DNA of 64,000 nt, taken from positions 248,001 to 312,000 of the forward strand of contig JANFNE010000003.1 in assembly GCA_024867545.1 (NCBI GenBank). Direction: 5' to 3'. Made by a program: the position numbers and the translations under genes. Shown here in pieces: positions 33,481-45,452 of this stretch; position 1 is the first letter of the stretch; every line of letters begins with the position of its first letter. The notes below the pieces were generated by a model. That model was not told the DNA's origin, did not search any database, and was given only the letters and a program-made list of their open reading frames with translations. The DNA is from Phytopythium helicoides. Its lineage: Eukaryota > Oomycota > Peronosporomycetes > Pythiales > Pythiaceae.

Positions 33481-34008
33481 ACTTTAGGCAGTCAGTCGAG
33501 ATCGTGCAGTAAAAAGTTATCTTTCGCTCCTGCAACCGGACGAGGGGGAAATCATTGCCATCGGCATTATGATCGTTTTGTCCCCAATGCTGTGATACGG
33601 TAAGCTTTCCAGGTGAAGTTTTGCGGAAGATATGGGAGGGAAGCTGATCTGTGATGTGGTGATGTGATGTGAAGCGGCGTGATCTAAGCAGCGTGAGGGT
33701 GTTGTGGTGTGGAATTCAGTACGGCTACGCGCAAATATCTGTCCAGTGCGAGCAAAAGGAGCCACTGAAGGCGGAACACGTCTTTCCTTCTTGATTTTGG
33801 TGGTAAGTTGCGTTAGAACTTGAGTGGTTTGATGGAAATGACAACGCTGAGATTCAGCAGCATGCAGCAATATGGTGGATAAGTACTGCAACATCTGCTC
33901 AACAGTTGTGCTTGCTGACGCTCAATCAAGTCCAAAGCGCTTTATCGCTTCTCACATCCAGCCATTTGATTGTCGTCTTTTATGCTCCAAAGAGGAGATA
34001 CACCAAGG
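33481..34008. other. Spacer 3' of kinase gene C, duplicated inverted near 52.5 kb
   Basis: 528 bases without a gene. The sequence is repeated, inverted, at about 52478-53040 downstream of gene E. Shared landmarks include the 'gatacggtaagc..tccaggtg' stretch and the 'cagtcagtcgagatcgtgcagtaaaaagt' region. It is the conserved 3' flank of these two kinase copies. Confidence 0.6.
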
Positions 34009-37000
34009 TCATTGCAGCTGAAGAACATCCAAGAATTTGTCCAGTCGGCGATTCAGCTCATAGCACTTCATTGTCCTGATGGCTATTGGGATGAGTCTCT
34101 CATCCGACGAGGCAAGATTGTTGGTAGCCTCCTTTGCGTCTGCAACCAGGGAGCTGAAAATTGACTGACTGTTGCTCGTGGACTTGTCCTCAAGTAAAAC
34201 AGAAACTGTCTCAATTCGGTCCCAAAGCTCCAAATACATCGGTATCTCTCTTTGGATGTCCAGTCGTTGTGCCACCTCGATGCGCGCCATAGCTATACTG
34301 TCTGGAATAGACTCCATATTCGCTACTACAGTAGTTTTGGCACCATGGCAGTTCGCCAATATTGCAAGCTCATCAACTACAGTCGAGATCTTGATTCACT
34401 GAGACGGTACCAACGCACACATTCGCTTCACAAGTTCCCATTGATCATTTGTGCATTTTTCTGGGCGTGGAGGTGATGTACCCCGTTTTGCGTGGACTTT
34501 CACTGCAACATTGTCGAGATCTCCCCACGGAAGACACAGATGCGTATCCTTGCCAGTCTCCACAGCCTCCACAACACGCAATGCCTCCACAATACACATA
34601 CCCAAAGAATAGATATCTGACTCGTAAGTTGGACGCGCGCCAGCTTCAAAACATTCTGGAGCCACCCAATGTGATGCGCCGGATATTCCCGCGCTATCCA
34701 CACCATTAATAAGCGAGCTGAGACCAAAGTCTGTCACCTTCGCCTTCATATCACTTCCCACCACTATGTTGTTCCCCTTCAAATCACCATGTGCCACGTT
34801 ACGCGCATGAAGATACTGGACGCCAAGTGCTGCTTCATGGAGTTTCACCCATAACTCATCTGGATGCTTCTCCAAGTAGCTGACCAACGTGCCATTGGTG
34901 GCGTATTCACACACGAAGAATGGGTTGCCGACATGACAGGCACCAAAGAGCTGGATGACATGAGGGTGTCTGAACGTGAACCAAATATCGACCTCGCGTC
35001 GGAACATTGCGAGATCATGCGCTTTCGAGGTCGAGTCCGCAGGATTCGTAGTTGCGGTGGAGTCCACCAATGATACAGTAAACGATGAAAGCGCACTAGA
35101 AATGTCGTTGCTTTCATCGACACCAAGCTTCTTGACCACCACCTCCGAATCCAGCCATCGAGCTCGATACACACTCCCAAAACCACCAGCACCAAGACGA
35201 TCCGCTTCTGCGATAACCAGCTCATACCACGGAATGAACCACTCCGGAATGGATCCTTCTCCTTCGAGCTTGCTCTCGAGAGCTTCAATAGTCTTCTTCA
35301 TCACCTCCTTCTGATCTGACGTGTACTTGGAGCCAGGGTTGTTCGTCTCCGCCTTCAACGTCGCGATCAACGCAAGCCGTTCGTGATCGGTCTGCAGCTC
35401 ATTGAGGCGAAGATAGAGATCGGACACCCCAGCAACGAAGACATCTTGCTGCTGATCATCCCACTGTTTTCTTCTTTCGTTGGTGTTATCGGTGCTCTCG
35501 CCAAGCGATTGCCACAGCGCCTCCATCCGTCGATGAAATGTGACAATGCTGGTGGAAGTGACTCTCGTGGACGAAAGTCGCATGGCAAGGGTTTGGTCTT
35601 TGGTCATTGAAATCGCCGCGTGAAAGTCGACCAACAGAGAATGAAACTGTGCTAGCAATGATATAGGCTGTGGAGAGTTCAGGAAGCGCTCGTGTAAATG
35701 TTTGAGATCGGCGAACGCTTGTCGGTGTTGTTCGTTGGTGCACTTCTCCATGAGGTGTACAAGAGACACCCACGTTTCTTGTGCTTGTCCGTATCGATAG
35801 TTGTCAAACGTGGTGACCGCGTGTTGGTCTTCAGGTTGGCAGTTTTCTGGTTTAGCCAGGCGCTCCATCTCACAGACAACCGCCGACAGGCTCATACGTT
35901 TGACAGGATCCTTGCAGCACATGCGCCATACCAAGTCACAAACGTCACCATATTCACATTCTGGCCCGTATCCGATATATTTGGCTGGGGGACACTCTGG
36001 CTCCCACATCTTCTTATATGCTAATGCCCAAAACTCGTCTTCATTACTCCATGGATCACTCCCAGTTGCTGCCTCCAGCACACACATTCCCAACGAGTAC
36101 ACATCAGAAGTAAAAGATGGTTTCTCCCCTTCCAGAATCTCTGGTGCCATCCACCGTTTTGAGCCAATTAACGAAGAAACACCACTCGTTACGCCACTCA
36201 GACCAAAATTCGACAACTTCGCCAAACCGTCACTCCCAATCAAAATATTGCCGCATCTCAGGTCGCCGTGAATAATCTTCCGCTCATGAAGGTACTCGAG
36301 ACATAACGCTTCCTCATGCAAGAATTTCCATATCCCTCGACGATTGAGATCGGACTCATTGCGTCTGATGTAGTCTAGCAATGACCCACCACTTGTATAT
36401 TCGCACACAAAGAAATGGAAACCTGCAATGCGATGGACATCACATGCCCCGTACATCTTGAGAACATTGGGATGTCGCAATTGCTGCCACAAGTGCGCTT
36501 GGTCCTGAAATGAAGTGTGTGCTGCTGCTGAGACAAAGAGCTTAGCCACAACGTCAGTATCGAGCCACTTCGCGAGGTAGTCGTTGGTAGCCGTTTCTAT
36601 GCGCTCTGTTAACGCGACTTCAGTTGGAGGAATGAGCAAAATGTTGGTCGGTGCTGCTTGCAATACTGAATTGTTCTGAGGAAGCACTGCATAACGATGA
36701 AGCAATTTCAGCATTTCTTGGTCGCCTCGATCTGCAGCGCACCGAATTGCTGAGCTGCCATTATTGTTCGTGATATTCACGTCAATGCCACATTTTTCAA
36801 CGAGAAACCGAGCCACGTCAATATTACCGTTTTTAGCGGCTTTTATCAACGCTGTGTCCCCATTACTGTTCTTTGCATTCACGTCCGCGCCGCATTCAGC
36901 CACAAGGTATAATGTAAACTCGAGATAGCCTCGCTCAACAGCACTCATCAGCACTCTGCAGTTTTTTCTTTCCTCTGCAATTACCTCCACGCCGCACTTC

Positions 37001-38060
37001 CCATCGATAAACATTCCAAAATACACATAACCCTTGAACGCAGCCCAAAGCAGCAAAGTAGGGTCATCAGAGCTCACATTCTCTCCGCATTCTAGAATGA
37101 GACGCCGAATACGGTTCACCTGACCATTCGAAGCTGCTTCCATTACCACTGCATACAGTTTCTTGTACCCTCCAGCGAGACAGCGCAAGACATCAGATTG
37201 GCAATATAGAGCGGCAATAGTCATCGCGTTTTCTCCTTTGATGTTTTTCACTGTCACATTTGCACCGCATTCTTCAACCAGAAACTCAACCACACGAGCA
37301 TGTCCTCTTTGGGCCGCCACAATAAGCGCTGTATTCCCGTGGCAGTTTTTCACATCCACCTCTGCATTGAGCTTCCCAGAAAGGAGCCGTACAACGCCGA
37401 TGTGACCCTCGTAAGCGGCCTGAAGTAGTGCAGTAGATTGAAAGCTACCTTTCGCATTTACGTTCGCATTGCATTCACCAGCCAAACACCCGACCACCTC
37501 AATATGACCTTTAAAAGCTGCCACCGTCAACGCTGTGTCTCCATCCTCATCCACAGCGTTCACATCTGCGCCACATTTTGAGCGAGGTAGCGAACTACTT
37601 CAAGATGACCGTTGTAAGCAGCTTGTATTAGCGCAGTGTACCCATAACAGTCCTTCACATTAACGTCTGCATTGAGTTCCCCAGCAAGGTGTCGTACAAC
37701 TTCAGCGTGGCCATTATCGGCCGCCACAATCAAAGCTGTGTCTCCAAAGTTGTCCTTCATGTTCACGTCCACGCGACATTCTCCGGCTAGGTAGCGTACA
37801 GCATTGATACAGCCATCTAGGGCTGCCAATATCAAAGCTGTGCTTCCGTCCCAATCCGTAGCATTCAGATCTGCGCTGCATTCCTCAATGAGGTAGCGAA
37901 CAACTCCAATTTGTCCTTCTTGGGCTGCAACCATCAGCGCCGTGCATCCATTTCCATTCCTAGCTTCCAAGTCCACTCCTCGCTCGATCAACGCCTTGAC
38001 TTGCACTCGGTCACCCTTCCTTGCAGCCTCGAAGACATCGCCTGCCCTCTCCGTCTCCAT
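34009..38060 (-). pseudogene. ANK-pseudokinase-kinase gene C (one frameshift, one stop)
   Basis: About 1,350 codons from the ATG at 38060. About 14 ankyrin repeats, K1 ('HGDLRCGN', 'LSNFGLSG', no glycine loop), HB1, K2 with all catalytic motifs ('LGAGGFGSVY', 'VVVKKL', 'HGDLKGNN', 'VTDFGLS', 'VAPE') and HB2. One base appears missing near 37577 within an ankyrin repeat ('LAQNVAQM' where a 'CGADVN' motif is expected). A TGA at 34396-34398 interrupts 'VPSQ(R)IKIST'; the paralog E has CGG there, so this is an Arg-to-stop change late in K2, and the downstream 117 codons remain clean in the same frame. HB1 and K2 are close to A and D, but HB2 matches E instead ('REIPMYLELWDRIETV'). Confidence 0.78.
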
Positions 38061-38640
38061 CTCCGTCTCCGTCTCCACAGCCTCTATATCCTCGCTTGTC
38101 CCCCCTCAGCAGATCTTCATGTGGACTAAGGCTTTTTATGCACAAATACAATATGGATTTCTATGTATGCTCACGAAATGATAAACCAAGCGGAGATCAT
38201 GATAGTGAAGATGCAATGGAGAGTTGCGTCCTCCTCGACTGCAGGCCTACGTATTAGCCTCGTAAAACCAACCATGACTCATGTTCTTCACTATTGGGTC
38301 ACCCAAGAAGGTCCGCTATCGTGGTCTCTTGAGAATTCGTTTGACTCCACTCCAGAGCGCTTCCCAAAGTAGATGTCATGTGGAGACCTCTCGAGGTGGA
38401 AGAGTTGTTGGGGCTGAGAGTTTTCACAGTGGGTGGACAGGATGTAAGTGCCGTGGAAAAGCACTCTCGATCCGTTCTCAAACCATTTCGGGCAATAATC
38501 AAGGAGATTATTTGAGGGAGAGATTTGCGCTCCACATATAATTGGTGTCAGTCACCATGTCGATATCGGACTTACAACTTAGGTCGCGAAGTCGTGTTTT
38601 CTGCTTTGACTCTTTCAGCGTCTGAACTCCTAACAGATCT
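38061..38640. other. Intergenic between kinase gene C and PSD gene
   Basis: 580 bases. It contains the upstream region of gene C (minus) and the 3' flank of the decarboxylase gene. No coding similarity, RNA gene or tandem repeat was identified, apart from a CTCCGT-rich run that is the 5' end of gene C. Confidence 0.45.
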
Positions 38641-40232
38641 CTACGCAAACCGGCCGATGCTCTTGCCGAGAATCAGCTGATAGATCAAAATACAGTAAGA
38701 TCTCGGGTTCCCATCACTGGAATGAGAGGAATGAAAACAACGACACACCTTATCACCAGGCTTGATGGTAAACTCGAAGTTCTCGGGTGCTTCGAAAACC
38801 AGAACGACCGTTGATCCGAGCTGACAACAGTCATTGATATTTATGTCAGAAACAACAACAACCAACAACCAACAGAAAATCATACCTTGAACTGAGCCAT
38901 TTCCTCTCCACGCGAAGCCGTCGGGGAGCCTGCATACGACTTCGAAATACACTTACCCACAAGGGAGTCTTGCTCCTTGGTGTTCGTGCGGAACTCGGGC
39001 TCGCGCGAAAGCACAATCGATCCAACGTTGGTCGCACCGACCTGCCGTAAGCGAAAAGAATCCATGCTCCCACTCTCCTAGCAGAGCGAACGCGCTCGTT
39101 CTCAACAAACAGGCTCGGGACCAATCGAGCCGCGATCTTGTTAACCGGGAACAGGTTACCGGGGAAATGGCGGCGCTCAGACACACTCCAGTCGACCGGA
39201 GAGTGGATCCGATGGTAATCGCCGGGGGCAAGATACAGCACGCAATGATACATCTTCTTGCCTTGCTTGTCTTCATCGTGGGCAGAGGTGAAGAACGACG
39301 GAAGCCCTCCCAAAAACTCGTCGAGGCGGTACCGAGCACCCTTGATCTGCTCAAGCGTGGGCACCTGACGACGAGTTGTCGACAACTCCAAACGACGCAA
39401 CCGTGCCGTCCACAGGACTCGGCAAGTGACGACGGTCAGCGTCAAACACCCGGCGCCCGTCCTTGAGCGGCCGCGAAAAGAACTCGCCCAGATTCGCGTA
39501 GGTTTCGAGTGGGTATCTGTCACATCAGATCAGGACGTGAGGTCAACATCTCCTATCCTCACATAGAACCCCCGCCTTCCTACCTCATCTCATCCAGTTT
39601 GCAGTCGAACACGGCCGTCCACGCCTTGTACATGGGTCCACGCAGCCAAGGTCGGTCTGGGATCACACAGTAGACAGCAGCAATTAGCCATACTCCAGCC
39701 AAACCTGCCAATCCAAGCCTCCACGTACAGCTCCTTGTCGTGCACTTGGCCCCACAGCCGCGAGGCGGCACGGTACGGGATGAGCTTGAGCGACTGCAGC
39801 TGGCGCTCGGTGGCCATCGTCTCCTCGAAGGCCGTGCGCTCTCCTGGCAGGCGGCGCAGCGCCGGCGCGGGGTGCTCCTTTCTCTCTTCGTCCGTGGGGT
39901 TGTTGAGGTGGTGCCACTGCAAGAAGCCGATGAGCGAGAAGCCCAGCGCCGCGGGGACCTTCCAGTCGCGCGAGAACACGCCGCCGCTGGGCTCCTGCTG
40001 CTTGGCGCCGGCCGAGGAGGACGCCAGGCGACGCCCGCTGAAGCTGAAAGCAGCACCAACCGAGTCAGAGACGGAAAAGGCCGTATCTTGGGCTCCACAG
40101 CGCATATTCGGCCGCAGAGAGCTCGTTGCAACTGCGAGAAAGAGCAGAGAGCGCACACCTGCACGAGCGAGCGGACAGCGCCGCGGGGGCCGCGCGACGG
40201 CGAGGGAACGCCACCACCAAGCGCGTCGCCAT
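38641..40232 (-). pseudogene. Mitochondrial-type phosphatidylserine decarboxylase, interrupted frame
   Basis: PSD makes phosphatidylethanolamine from phosphatidylserine and self-cleaves to form its pyruvoyl cofactor. Exons on the minus strand: 40232-40159 (Arg-rich, mitochondrial presequence-like), 40043-39729, 39656-39584, 39516-38886, 38820-38749 and 38676-38641, with introns 65-115 bp. Landmarks are 'FLQWHHLNNP' (membrane anchor), 'LPSPVDGTVASFG', 'YLAPGDYHRIHSPVDW', 'HFPGNLFPVN' and the self-processing 'LGST' at the start of the exon at 38820. Apparent one-base shifts occur near 39650, 39372 (extra base in 'tcgtcgtcag'), 39088 and 39042, with homology continuing across each. PSD is usually important, so either a paralog exists elsewhere or these indels are assembly errors. 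The call is solid; the pseudogene status is not. Confidence 0.72.
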
Positions 40233-40335
40233 GGCTATTGGCTCGGACGTGAGTCGGATTGACAGCGATTTATAGTGGGTATCTCTTTCAGTGTGGTTTA
40301 CATGCAATATATATTATCGAATGAAGGATGATGCC

Positions 40336-43300
40336 TTACTTGTGCTGGTGATTGCAGTGGCGAAGGGCGAGCAGTGCGAGGACGCGGAAGAAGACGATGA
40401 TGAGCAGTACGGCGCCAACGTTGGACCAGATCTCGTCGTGCTTCATCCAGAACATGCTTTCCACGAATTCCTTGACGGTAATGTTTTCTGGCAGCGTGGG
40501 TGGAGCGTTTTCCAAAATGGCACAGCCGAATTCTTCTCCCGTTTGGTTGTTGCTTGGGCAGTCGGCGAACATGGTGGCTGCCATGATCGCAAGGATGTAC
40601 TTCTGAGGAGTGATGTGGTAGATGAACTTATACCCTGTGGGAAGAGTTGATGCTTGTGGATTGAAGCCCATGTGCACGATGAAAATCGATGTCAGCAAAG
40701 TGCCGACGCTAGCTGCGATTTCCATTGTGGGGAACATGACAGCAAAAAGCATGCTGAAGTATGTTTGAACGAGGACAAGCAGCACATTCGAAAACCATAA
40801 AATGGCAAACTGCTCGCCACCGGAGAACCCAACAATCGGAAAGTAGCTGGCCGTGAACAGCAATGAGCTGAAAACCACAAATGGAATTTCCACCACAGTT
40901 GACGCAAAGAAGTACCAGAAAGGGCGATAAGTTTGCGCAGAGCGCTCACGGTAAAATGAACTCCGATCTTCGAAAGCAAGCGGGAGTGCGCTGTCGAAAC
41001 TAATGACACCATTGAAGATGATGGTAACGTACAAGATCCCGATCCCAGAATGGACACCCTCCAGGCTACGGTACTCAGCTCCTGCAAACAGGAGGGCATA
41101 TGCAACAGAAGCTATAAGACCCGCAAAGCATCTCGTAAGAGTATATGCCGAGCTCCGCCAGTACATGCGAAAGAACCGAGTCAGCAGAAAACGCATCTGT
41201 GTCCACTCACTAGCAGCGCACTTCGACGAAAAGGCGATCTCAGGTTCGGACGATGACGGAATACACACACCTTCTCCACTCAACGTCGACACAAGTCGGT
41301 ACTTCAATGCACTCTGAGTAAACACAGCTGCAAAGTCTGGCTGCGAAAACTCACAAGTACCAGGCTTTATCTTCTCATTACTGTCAATATTGCCAGCAAT
41401 ACCCGCACCAATCACATCCAGCATCCACGCCGCCGGGTTCATGCCCTCTTCAAATCTCAAAACTCCATCAATCGACTCAAAATACTCGATCATCTCACGA
41501 GCTCCATCCTTCAAGTCGCCAAAAAACACCATCTCTCCACCACGCTTCAGCAACAGAAGCTTATCAAACACTCCAAACACCTCCGGTGACGGCTGGTGAA
41601 TGGTACAAACCACAGTCACCCCAGTATCTGCCACTTTCCGCACTCCTTCCATGATATGCTTCGCAGCACGAGCATCCAACCCACTCGTCGGCTCATCGAG
41701 GAACAACACACTCGGTCGAGCTGCCAGCTCTACTCCGATCGTCAACCGTTTCAACTGCTCGCGAGAACTACCTCGGATGATGTTGTCGGCGATCGGTGAT
41801 AGCTCCAGAAGATCGATACATTCACTCACCCAGTTACGCTTGACTTCATCAGAGACATCCGAACCCTGTCGAAGGAATGCACTGAACAACAGAGCCTCAC
41901 GAAAAGTAGCAGTCTCCGAGTGCACATCCATCTGCTCGCAGTATCCAGTTGATCGACGGATCGCCAAATCTGTTGCTGGGTATCCGTTGAGTAGCACTTG
42001 TCCAGTCATGGTACCACCAGTCTTGCGACCAGCGATGACGTCCATGAGTGTGGTCTTTCCGGCTCCGGAAGCTCCCATGAGCGCTGTGATGGTATGTGGC
42101 ATGGCGTATCCGCTGACTCCCTTGAGCAGGTCGATGTTTTGTTTTCTGTTGTTTGGATCTGGGACAGAGTACCAGATATCCTTGAACGCGAGTGTGACGG
42201 GTTTTGAACAAGGTTCTGGCCTTGATGTTGACCAACTTCTGCCATCATCGTATCGTTGGTCGCGTCTAGTGCTACCGCATTCGGTGTTACGCTCTCTAAG
42301 TAGCTATGAAAACCTTGAATCTGATCAAAATCAGTCGAAGGATCATCCGTTATGGCGTTTACCGTAGTTGGAGACTCAAATTTATACAACTCAAGAGCCC
42401 ACTTCGTCATGGCCATGAATACTGCGTATGAGAGCAACAAATACACAAATCCAAGCCAGATCCAGTGCTTTTCTGTTGGAACGCCATACGCTCGAAGGTA
42501 GAACTCGCCCATTGTACTATTGTTCGTGGCGCAGTAGTCTATCCCATCGTATACACAAACATCAAGGCTCTCGTGACGATACTGGAGTACCATTATGCTG
42601 CGTAAGCTCCACGCCATGGGATTCACCCAATAGAGCCATTTCAAGTATGGTGGTATCATCCCCGTTGTAATCGCAGCTCCAGCAAACATGATGTACAAAA
42701 ACATCGAGAGCATACTGACAGAATTTAAGACTTGGAGGTTGGGAGATACCGCAGCCATGAAATAGAACCAAGCCGAAAAACACAATCCCGTCAACAACAG
42801 GAGCATCTCGAACAGCAGAAAAGATAGGGCAGATGAAACAAAGCCGCATCCCCAGTAAATGATCGAGCCGCAAATCAACGTCTCGATCGTAGCTAGAGGA
42901 ACATTGCAAAGAGCATTAGCTGCTAGGTAGGAAGAGGTCCGGTAGAAGTTGGCTCCTCGCTGCTTATAGAATATGCTCCGTGCTTCCATGAACATGACAT
43001 TGTCGATTGTTTGGCGCAATCCGACAAATAGTAGTAGCGTAAGTACTGCGCCACCCACCACCATCGTCTTGGTTGGATCAAACTGGTAAAAGAGTGTGCC
43101 GTACAAGGAGCCAATTATGATTGCTGCAGCCACTCGCCAAAAAATGTACGTCGGGTTACATAGTGTGAGCTTGATCTGGCGCTTGAGTATGGTTTCTGTG
43201 CTAGCTGCAAAAGTCTCGGCAAAAATAGGCCGCAATGGCAAACCTGCGTTCTCTGTACTGGACTGAATGGGGCCTTCGGGTACTGCACCAGCATGCACGT

Positions 43301-44359
43301 TTGAGAATGCCAATGCAAACTCACTTGCAGTTCTTGGGGGATTCTCACCGCTTGGCAGTGGTATCTCGTATTGATACTGTTTGTCCGTCCCAAAGTCCAC
43401 AAGGAAATCAGCAACGTTCCGATCTTGAGGGCACTTGTACCCAATTCGCTCAAAATAGTCGCGTGAATTGCAGCATGGACCGAAGTAAAGAAGCTCTCCC
43501 GCATTCAGCACGATCACATTGTCAAAGAGACCAAATATCTCTGGTGATGGTTGCAGCAATGACATTACAACCGTCCGGTTCATTTTTCGCGTTGATGTTC
43601 TCTGCGACGAGACAATATCGAACGCAGTGGCGCTGTCGAGACCAGTAGTCATGTCGTCAAATAGGAACATTTCCTTGTCCCAAAGAGCATCTCTCCCATG
43701 GATGTTCGTCTGCGTTCACCACCCGATACCCCTCGCGTCATCGCGTCGCCAAGAATTGTGTGCTCACAATCATCAAGACCGAGTTCTCGAATGACAGTAT
43801 GAAGACGGCTTTCACCCAAGATGGAGTCGGACGTATAGTCTTCAGCATCATGGACATTACCGTTCCCACAGCATTGAAGCGCAAAAGCAAGCGTTTCGCT
43901 CACAGTCAAATTCGGGAAATGGATGTCTTCTTGCGCCACGAAAGCCACATGCGATGGAATGGTTTCTAGGATGGTAGATCTCTCGACGCCATTGTACGAA
44001 ACGCATCCCTCAATGCGTGACTTCTTGCCTTCGGGAAATCGACTCGCAAGAACCTTGAGTAGCGTGGACTTCCCCGAGCCTGGTTGGCCAAGGATGAGTG
44101 TCATGGTACCGGGAGTAAACGTGACAGAGATATTCTTGAGGACGTGTTTAGTGACAAACTGGTTCTTCGAGAAGATTCCGGCTGCCACACTTCTCATGTC
44201 GGATAGCACAGTTGGGGCAGCGATTTTGCTCTGGTTCACCACGATCGAGTCGACACATACCGAAAGACCCGCACACCAAATTGTGAGTCCCCGCGACCCA
44301 TTATCCTGGTCGATATCGAGTATACTCTTTTTGCTCTCAAATTCATTGCGAGTTTGCAT
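40336..44359 (-). pseudogene. PDR/ABCG full-size ABC transporter 1 (two frameshifts)
   Basis: About 1,340 codons from the ATG at 44359 ('MQTRNEFESKK'). Order NBD1-TMD1-NBD2-TMD2, the reverse topology of pleiotropic drug resistance pumps that export lipids and xenobiotics from the plasma membrane. NBD1 has Walker A 'GQPGSGKST', signature 'VSGGERRR' and a Walker B 'FLFDDMTTGLDSA' with Asp in place of the usual Glu. NBD2 has 'GASGAGKTT', 'REQLKRLTIG' and 'LFLDEPTSGLDA'. TMDs show repeated hydrophobic blocks and PDR motifs such as 'MEARSIFYKQRGANFY'. The frame slips by one base near 43668 (before Walker B) and near 42197 (before NBD2). No introns are required. It converges on the decarboxylase gene's 5' side about 100 bases away. 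Confidence 0.82.
41390..42195. repeat. NBD2 tract nearly identical (inverted) to 58813-59612
   Basis: About 800 bases encoding the second nucleotide-binding domain of ABC transporter 1 are almost base-for-base the reverse complement of the same region in ABC transporter 2, while the flanking coding sequence is clearly diverged. The limits are where identity falls off by eye. Confidence 0.75.
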
Positions 44360-44507
44360 AGCTGCGGTCCTAGAATCTTGGCAGTTTGGCGGTTAGCTTA
44401 GAAATACGGAAGTGCTAGTGCTGCTTTAGGTGTTAGATGTTGATCGCATCAAGCAAATGTGCACGAGACACCGACATACAGGCAACACTAATGGAAGATA
44501 TCGTTTT

Positions 44508-44850
44508 CTACAGGCCGCTCTGGAGCCAGGCTTTCCCACCGGCCGTCTTGTTCTGTCGCATGAACTGAAACTGCCGTATACGAGCCAGACGGTCGCGAAC
44601 GCTGGTTTTGCCACGTGAGCGACAGCCGTAAAGCATTCCCTGAAATTGCATCCACTCACCACCAGTCTTCTTTAGTCGTTTCAGGTGCTGCTTCATGAAT
44701 GTGTCTGTCGGCGTCAGCTGGAGCTGAAGTGGTCAGGATAGAAATTTGTCTAGCGAAATGAAGGTTATCAAATTCTGGCTCATAGGCTACTGATCTCCGG
44801 CGTGAAAATTGTTCGTGCTGTGCTGTCGCACTCGCTCCTGTTTGGTTCAT
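44508..44850 (-). CDS. Small hypothetical two-exon protein
   Basis: Exons 44850-44660 and 44601-44508 join over a 58-base intron (GTGAGT..CCAG) to 94 residues. ATG at 44850 ('MNQTGASATAQHEQ'). The product is hydrophilic, with a basic C-terminal half ('RDRLARIRQFQFMRQNKT') ending 'GGKAWLQSGL'. No membrane segment, signal peptide or recognised domain was seen. The splice-site quality and uninterrupted joined frame support a gene, but it is short. It stands divergently to eIF3j and upstream of ABC transporter 1. Confidence 0.45.
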
Positions 44851-45452
44851 TTGCAGTAGTGATGTAAGGTGGCAGCTTTACTCCAATTATTGTATTCACG
44901 GCGACACACAATTGCAAGTAGACAAACACCTTTGTAATCTACTGTAGGTGTTTGCTCTGACGACTACGACGCTACAGCGTTGCGCCAGAAACTGCCATGT
45001 TGCTGGAAGGACTTGCTTGATTCAGATTTTTGCCGACCCAGCTCATATCCGCACATTCTCCTTCCAGGTCTTTTTGCGTGATTCGCCTGGTCAGAGTGCA
45101 CCACTGATGAGCCGTACCAAGTGCTCGTGCCCTCTATCGAAGAAAAAAAAAATGATCGCGAGGAGCCGACCGATGTGCCGGATCTCCCTTCCAGACAACG
45201 TCAACCACTTGCAACACCATTCGAGCGCGGCATCAGCACTTACCACACACGTCACATATTCCTGCCAGCGCGCGCCGCATGTACCAGCAAAACGGTGCTT
45301 ATCGTACCTTTTTCCCGGCACCACTCGTCGTGCGTCTTCCGCCAATGGAAGTGCGGCCGCAGTCATCGAGAAGCCGCCGCGGCCGCATCCATCGCCCGCC
45401 GCCTACGAGCCCCGCAGCCCCCGCGCGCCTTTAAGCGCCTGCCGCATCGACA
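44851..45452. other. Divergent intergenic region upstream of eIF3j
   Basis: 600 bases. GC content rises sharply toward 45350-45450 next to the eIF3j start. A short A run lies at 45143-45151. No RNA gene or similarity was seen. It presumably carries the promoters of eIF3j and the small minus-strand gene. Confidence 0.45.

Noticed and set aside
42190..42205. Intron or programmed ribosomal frameshift to explain the ABC transporter frame change
   Set aside because: No GT..AG pair of plausible length fits, and the paralog has its frame changes at other positions. A plain indel is simpler.
44426..44662. Cys/Arg-rich minus-strand frame next to the small two-exon gene
   Set aside because: It overlaps the proposed second exon in another frame, shows no domain and has no supporting splice or start context.
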